The notes beneath the pieces are model-generated. The model was not told the origin of the DNA, made no database searches, and was given only the letters and a program-made list of their open reading frames with translations. A stretch of DNA of 64,000 nucleotides from Caldilineaceae bacterium (GTDB lineage Bacteria > Chloroflexota > Anaerolineae > Caldilineales > Caldilineaceae). Location: positions 1 to 64,000 of the forward strand of contig JAPKMW010000027.1 in the NCBI GenBank assembly GCA_026645575.1, in the 5' to 3' direction. Below are positions 59,536 through 64,000 of the stretch, one piece after another. The position numbers and the translations under genes are program-made. Numbering within the stretch: position 1 is the first letter of the stretch; every line of letters starts with the position of its first letter.

Positions 59536-60174
59536 TCATTCCCATGCCGGCATCTCGACTTGTTGGGCCAACGCTTGCATGGCGCGTTCATACGCTTGCA
59601 TTGTCTCATTCACCGAACCGCGCCAGTAGATCGGCTCGCCGATCACCACATCGACAAAGAAGGGCACCAGCAAAAAATCACCCCGTGGCAACGCTTTACC
59701 CAGCCCGTGCATAAAGACTGGAATCAGCGGCGTCTCCGGATGCCGTTCTAGCAACCGCGCAACGCCGCTCTTAAAACGGCTCAAGCGCTCCGGCTCTCCG
59801 CGCGAGCCTTCTGGGAAGAGCAGGACAATCTGGTTTTGTGCTAACATGTCAGACGGTTCGGCCAGTGGATCGCTCTCCCTGTCCTTGCGGTTGCGGTCAA
59901 TGGGGATGATGTGCATGATGTTCAAGCTAAACCAGGCCAACTTGGCATTGGTCAGAAAATAATCTGCCGCCGCCACCGGTCGCACTTGAAAGACTCTGGA
60001 CAACGGCCAAAGCGACATCAAGGTGAGCGTATCCAGATGGCTGTTGTGGTTGGCCGCAATAATGGCCGGCCCGTCCATGGGCAAGCGTTCCTCAGAGCGA
60101 ATCTTCACCCCCAGCACCACCGCCACCAAGGGCCGTACAATCAACAAAAAGAAGAGTGCTTGTAACCAACGCAT
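59536..60174 (-). CDS. Lysophospholipid acyltransferase (PlsC-like)
   Basis: This 212-residue protein has an N-terminal membrane segment (LQALFFLLIVRPLVAVVLG), NHNSHLDTLTLMSL (acyltransferase box H-x4-D) and LFPEGSRGEPERLSRFKSG. It should place the second acyl chain on the glycerol backbone. GAGG precedes the ATG. It is followed closely by the SDR gene and preceded by the cdsA-like gene. Confidence 0.92.
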   Translation of the reverse strand: MRWLQALFFLLIVRPLVAVVLGVKIRSEERLPMDGPAIIAANHNSHLDTLTLMSLWPLSRVFQVRPVAAADYFLTNAKLAWFSLNIMHIIPIDRNRKDRESDPLAEPSDMLAQNQIVLLFPEGSRGEPERLSRFKSGVARLLERHPETPLIPVFMHGLGKALPRGDFLLVPFFVDVVIGEPIYWRGSVNETMQAYERAMQALAQQVEMPAWE

Positions 60175-60182
60175 AAGCTAAC

Positions 60183-60357
60183 CTCAGTCCGTAGTCCGTA
60201 GTCCAGAGTCCGTAGTCCAGAGTCCGTAGTCCAGAGTCCGTAGTCCAGAGTCCGTAGTCCAGAGTCTGTAGTCCACAGTCAATAGTCCTCAGTCTGGGGT
60301 CAAAAGTCGAATCGTCAGTTGAACTGTAGACTCTGGACTGTGGACTACGGACTATTG
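60183..60357. repeat. Tandem GTAGTCCAGAGTCC array with facing arm
   Basis: About seven copies of an 18-bp unit near GTCCGTAGTCCAGA lie at 60187-60285, and an inverse-complement arm with GGACTGTGGACTACGGACTA at about 60335-60354. It separates the cdsA-like and plsC-like genes. Confidence 0.75.
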
Positions 60358-61311
60358 ATAATGCCACGCCAGTACGAGATAGAAAAAGAGCGGCGCGGTG
60401 TAGATCAAGTTGTCGATCCGGTTGAGGATGCCGCCATGACCGGGAGTCATCGTGCCGCGGTCTTTAATTTGGAGATCCATCTTGATCGCAGAAAGGACGA
60501 TATAGCCGACAAAGGAACTCGCCGCAATAATAGCGCCCATGAGCAACGCTTGCACTGGCGTAAAAGGAGTGATAAGGGGCGCCGCCAACCAGGCTACCAC
60601 TGCTGTAACCACAACACTACCAGCCAGGCTAGCCCAGTTGCGTGTCTGGCTGACTTTTAAACTCAGGCGCGGATCAGGAAAAAGTCGGCCAAAAAGAAAT
60701 TGGGCAAAATAGCCCAGTTGTGCCAGACCGACAAGAAAAATAAACAGCCCCGCGCCGGTGGTTGGCGGGAGTGTATCCGCCGGCAAGACCAAGAGATAGG
60801 CTAAATGGCCCAAACTGTAGACAGTGGTGATAATCCCCCAGCCAATGGTACTCCATGCCCGTAAGAATCCCCGCGGGTCGCCAACCATGACCATCACCAT
60901 GGGCAGGATCAAAAAGACATGGATCGGCGTATAGAGAATAAAGGCGGTGCGTCGTTCAAGGAGAATCAAGATAAATTGAATGGGCAGTGACAGATAGGCC
61001 CAGAAGAGAACCCGCCGGTCGGCGCGCCGGGTGGGGGTCATGGAGAAGAATTCTTTCAACGCAAGAAAGGCGATAAACCAGATGTACAGGATGAGAATTT
61101 TGGGGCTGTAGAGAATTGCCAGCAAATAGACGATCAACACTACCCAGAGAAAGGCAATGCGCGAGCCGATTTTGGGCAGACTGGGACCAGGGCGAAACCA
61201 GAGCAACAACCAATAGCTCAGGGTGACGCTTGCCAACAGCGCCAGCAGCGCATTGGTCATCATAGGCAACCCATACTGATTCTGTAAAAGCTGTGTGAAT
61301 GTGACCATCAT
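60352..61311 (-). CDS. cdsA: Phosphatidate cytidylyltransferase (CdsA)
   Basis: Starting at 61311 (GGAG upstream) this is a 319-residue protein with about eight membrane segments. The C-terminal signature SAIKMDLQIKDRGTMTPGHG followed by GILNRIDNLIYTAP matches the CDP-alcohol-forming signature of CdsA, with N in place of the usual D before RID. It makes CDP-diacylglycerol from phosphatidate and CTP, the step after the acyltransferases encoded downstream. Confidence 0.9.
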   Translation of the reverse strand: MMVTFTQLLQNQYGLPMMTNALLALLASVTLSYWLLLWFRPGPSLPKIGSRIAFLWVVLIVYLLAILYSPKILILYIWFIAFLALKEFFSMTPTRRADRRVLFWAYLSLPIQFILILLERRTAFILYTPIHVFLILPMVMVMVGDPRGFLRAWSTIGWGIITTVYSLGHLAYLLVLPADTLPPTTGAGLFIFLVGLAQLGYFAQFLFGRLFPDPRLSLKVSQTRNWASLAGSVVVTAVVAWLAAPLITPFTPVQALLMGAIIAASSFVGYIVLSAIKMDLQIKDRGTMTPGHGGILNRIDNLIYTAPLFFYLVLAWHYQ

Positions 61312-61689
61312 GGTCTCCAAAAAAGCGTGGGAGCTGAGAACCGCTACGTACTGTTCATCCGAAAATTCTCGGTTCCCGCTGGGCACAACCGAATTTTTGG
61401 ATCGATTCTTACTAAAAGTTTACCCTGTCTCGCAGCGTTGCACAAATGGCGTGATCGGTGGTAGGCACAGCAGCTTACGTACGCAACTCAGTCGTATGTT
61501 GACAAGCAACCAAACGTTTGCCCCTTGCCTGTTCTTCGTCCAGCCCCATAATGAAAAGCGCCCTACAATCCCAATACCAGTTTTGCCCAAAGTAACACCC
61601 GTGGGACAAGCAGTCGCCGTCGCGCCGTCATTAAGAATAAAGTGCCCTGCTTGCAAAAAGAGTGAATGGTGGAGAGGAAAAGAAAGCAG

Positions 61690-64000
61690 ATGAACAAAAA
61701 TACGGCGCGCCCATTGCTTTTTGGCTTATTTTTATCTTTTGTTGTTCTCTTTGTCGGTATAGAAGGCGCCTGGGCGCATGGATCAATGGAAGATCCGGTC
61801 AGTCGTGTCTATCAATGCTATCAAGAGGGACCGGAAAATCCCCAATCAGCGGCGTGTCAGGCGGCGGTTGCGGCCGGTGGGACACAACAATTTTATGACT
61901 GGACAGGCGTGAACCTCCTGGCCGCCGATCAACACCGCACCTTGATCCCTGATGGTAAGTTGTGCAGCGCCGGCAAAGAAAGCCACCAAGGGCTGGATCT
62001 GGCCCGCGCTGATTGGCGCGCACAGGCGATAGCCCCGGACGCCAACGGTAACTACGAATTTGTCTTCCGCGCCACGGCACCCCACTCCACCAAATATTTC
62101 GACTTTTATGTCACCAAAGATGGCTATGACCCGACCCAGCCGCTGAAATGGTCGGATCTGGAAGCCGCGCCCTTTTGCCAGATCACCAGCGTTACCCTAG
62201 CCGATGGCCGCTACCGGATGAGTTGTCCCCTGCCCAAAGGCAAAACCGGCAAACATATCATCTACAACATCTGGCAGCGTGACGATAGCGCCGAAGCCTT
62301 TTACTCCTGTATGGATGTCGAGTTCACCACTGGCAACGCCACCCCCACCGGCACACCGGCCACCGCCACGCCAACCCCTGTCACGACACCAACGCCACCG
62401 ACGACCACAGCAAGCTGTCGCGTCGATTACACCATCACCAGCGCCTGGAGCAATGGCTTTAATGCCGATCTCATCATCACCAACCAGGGCCACAACGCAC
62501 TGAATGGGTGGACGCTTACCTGGAGCTTTCCCGGCAATCAGGCGATCACGAGCCTGTGGAACGGCAAGGTGAATCAGAGCGGATCGGGGGTGATTGTGAC
62601 CAATGAAAGCTGGAATGGTGCGCTGGCGGCGCATGGCGGCACGACTACGATTGGCTTTGCCGCCACCTTCCAGGGGGCCAACCCGCAGCCGGCCACCTTC
62701 CTGCTCAATGGTCTGGTCTGCACCACTGGCGGCGCTGTACCAACCCCGGCGGTAACGCCATCGCCAACAAGCACCGGCACAACCCCAACCCCAACGCCCT
62801 CTACTACACCGGCGCCGGGCGGTGGTGGCAAGCAGGTGGTTGCCTACTTTACCCAATGGGGCATCTATGGCCGCAATTATCATGTCAAAAACATGGTAAC
62901 CAGTGGAGCAGCCAGCAAGATCACGACGATCAATTATGCTTTTGGCAACATTGTCAACGGCGAATGTATCATGACCACGCAGGCCGGCGTCATGGATGCC
63001 TACGCTGATTACCAGAAGAGCTATACCGCGGTGGAAAGCGTCGATGGTCAGGCCGATCTGTGGGATCAACCCCTGCGCGGCAACTTCAACCAACTGAAAA
63101 AGCTAAAGCAACAATATCCTCACCTCAAACTGCTCATTTCGCTCGGCGGTTGGACTTGGTCGGGCGGTTTCCATGAGGCGGCCAAGACGGCGGCGTCACG
63201 GCAGAAGCTGGTCGCCTCTTGTCTCGACATCTATATTCGCGGCAATTTGCCAGCCATCGATAACGCTGGCGGACAAGGAGCCGCGGCTGGTCTCTTTGAT
63301 GGGATTGATATTGATTGGGAATACCCTGGCGACCCTGGGATCGGCAACCCCTATGGCCCGGAGGATAGGCACAATTTCACCCTGCTATTACAGGAATTCC
63401 GTAAGCAATTGGACGCCATTGATCCCAAGTTGATGTTGACCATTGCCACCGGCGCCGGTGTGGACAAATATAGCTTGCTGGAACTGGATCAGATTCACCT
63501 GTTCCTCAACTACATTAACATTATGACCTACGACTTTCATGGCGCTTGGGAAAACATCACCGGTTTTGCTGCCCCCTTGTATACTTCACCCGGCGCGCCC
63601 TATAGCCACCCGGTCAGCACCTATGCCGCAGCGAATTCAGTACTGGGCTATCGTCAGGCTGGTGTGCCGGCGGCGAAGATTGTCCTGGGCATTCCTTTCT
63701 ATGGCCGTGGCTGGACTGGCGTTGGTAACACCAACAATGGTCTCTGGCAGAGCGCCACCGGTGGCGCCCCCGGCGCTTGGGAAAGCGGCATCGATGACTA
63801 CAAAGTGATCAAAACGCTCGCTTACCCCGTTTACCGTGATGAGGCCGCTGCCGCCGTCTGGAAATATAATGGCGCCACCTTCTGGAGCTATGATGATCCC
63901 ACCACCATTGCCGCCAAAATGAGCTATGTCAAGCAACAACAACTGGGCGGCGTCATGATCTGGTCGCTCGATGGTGACACAGCGGATGGCGAGTTGGTGG
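61690..64000 (+). CDS. Secreted AA10 (LPMO)-CBM2-GH18 chitinolytic enzyme, partial at the window end
   Basis: The frame stays open to the window edge (770 codons). A signal peptide ends in EGAWA so that His30 becomes the mature N-terminus of an AA10 lytic polysaccharide monooxygenase (HGSMEDPVSRVYQC; second copper histidine in TAPHSTKYFDFYVTKDGYDP). After a Thr/Pro linker comes a CBM2-like domain (Cys243 to about 343, CRVDYTITSAWSNGFNADL). A second linker leads to a GH18 domain with DGIDIDWE at 537-544 (catalytic E544) and MTYDFHG. It would oxidise, bind and hydrolyse chitin outside the cell. An in-frame ATG at 61666 is an alternative start. Confidence 0.93.
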   Translation, partial: MNKNTARPLLFGLFLSFVVLFVGIEGAWAHGSMEDPVSRVYQCYQEGPENPQSAACQAAVAAGGTQQFYDWTGVNLLAADQHRTLIPDGKLCSAGKESHQGLDLARADWRAQAIAPDANGNYEFVFRATAPHSTKYFDFYVTKDGYDPTQPLKWSDLEAAPFCQITSVTLADGRYRMSCPLPKGKTGKHIIYNIWQRDDSAEAFYSCMDVEFTTGNATPTGTPATATPTPVTTPTPPTTTASCRVDYTITSAWSNGFNADLIITNQGHNALNGWTLTWSFPGNQAITSLWNGKVNQSGSGVIVTNESWNGALAAHGGTTTIGFAATFQGANPQPATFLLNGLVCTTGGAVPTPAVTPSPTSTGTTPTPTPSTTPAPGGGGKQVVAYFTQWGIYGRNYHVKNMVTSGAASKITTINYAFGNIVNGECIMTTQAGVMDAYADYQKSYTAVESVDGQADLWDQPLRGNFNQLKKLKQQYPHLKLLISLGGWTWSGGFHEAAKTAASRQKLVASCLDIYIRGNLPAIDNAGGQGAAAGLFDGIDIDWEYPGDPGIGNPYGPEDRHNFTLLLQEFRKQLDAIDPKLMLTIATGAGVDKYSLLELDQIHLFLNYINIMTYDFHGAWENITGFAAPLYTSPGAPYSHPVSTYAAANSVLGYRQAGVPAAKIVLGIPFYGRGWTGVGNTNNGLWQSATGGAPGAWESGIDDYKVIKTLAYPVYRDEAAAAVWKYNGATFWSYDDPTTIAAKMSYVKQQQLGGVMIWSLDGDTADGELV

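Noticed and set aside
60183..60300. Possible CRISPR array (regular about 18-bp repeats)
   Set aside because: Units are contiguous with no unique spacers, drift along the array, and have a facing inverse arm; no cas genes are present.

Overview
The window looks like chromosomal DNA of a GC-rich bacterium, most likely a filamentous Chloroflexota (Anaerolineae/Caldilineae type). This is inferred from many lipoprotein-anchored ABC systems, Uma2 and Gfo/Idh/MocA paralogues, a small YKYTNSKG-type protein, and multicellular-style NTPase/caspase genes with a retroelement. No rRNA, tRNA or CRISPR array was recognised.

Layout. (1) 0-11 kb, minus strand: a purine/ureide region. It holds a BMP-type nucleoside ABC transporter (lipoprotein, ATPase, two permeases), a YgeY-type hydrolase, a carbamoyl-amidohydrolase, an LLM oxidoreductase, and truncated relics of the molybdenum-hydroxylase maturation genes yqeC and yqeB. 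An AT-richer HNH endonuclease gene interrupts the transporter. (2) 11-26 kb: two related enolase-superfamily genes, three Gfo/Idh/MocA dehydrogenases, a sugar isomerase, a DapA-like aldolase, an epimerase, an LTA-synthase-like protein, a YceI lipoprotein, and a frameshifted NUDIX gene. (3) 26-40.5 kb, plus strand: a catabolic block with a sugar ABC transporter split by a phytanoyl-CoA-dioxygenase-like gene, amidohydrolases, a nitrilase-family amidase, a GSA-like aminotransferase, a 2-hydroxyacid dehydrogenase, rpiB-nagA-nagB, an isochorismatase-like hydrolase and another Gfo/Idh/MocA gene. (4) 40.5-46.4 kb: housekeeping genes (cold shock protein, YggX, formyltransferase, rRNA methyltransferase, PQQ-type sugar dehydrogenase).

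(5) 46.4-54.6 kb is the highlight: an accessory island with a complete diversity-generating retroelement (DGR). A template repeat (about 47648-47720) carries AAC/AGG codons, and the matching variable repeat lies at the very 3' end of a 1004-residue NACHT NTPase / formylglycine-enzyme-fold protein. Within the aligned core all nine differences before the terminal GC-rich anchor fall at template adenines. Avd and a DGR-type reverse transcriptase follow on the other strand, then a caspase-like protease. The protease C-terminus and the NTPase N-terminus share a GNVxxxxGxFxGRD motif, suggesting a diversified sensor, a switch and a death effector wired by homotypic contact. A RAYT transposase and many copies of its likely REP palindrome surround and invade the island. 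(6) 54.6-61.3 kb, minus strand: an orphan peptide ABC ATPase, a nuclease-like protein and a phospholipid/fatty-acid block (CdsA, two PlsC-like acyltransferases, SDR, acyl-CoA ligase). (7) 61.7 kb to the end: the start of a secreted AA10-CBM2-GH18 chitin-degrading enzyme, consistent with nagA/nagB in the same window.

Intergenic spaces are unusually rich in long, often perfect hairpins, many built from short repeated words that differ from site to site.
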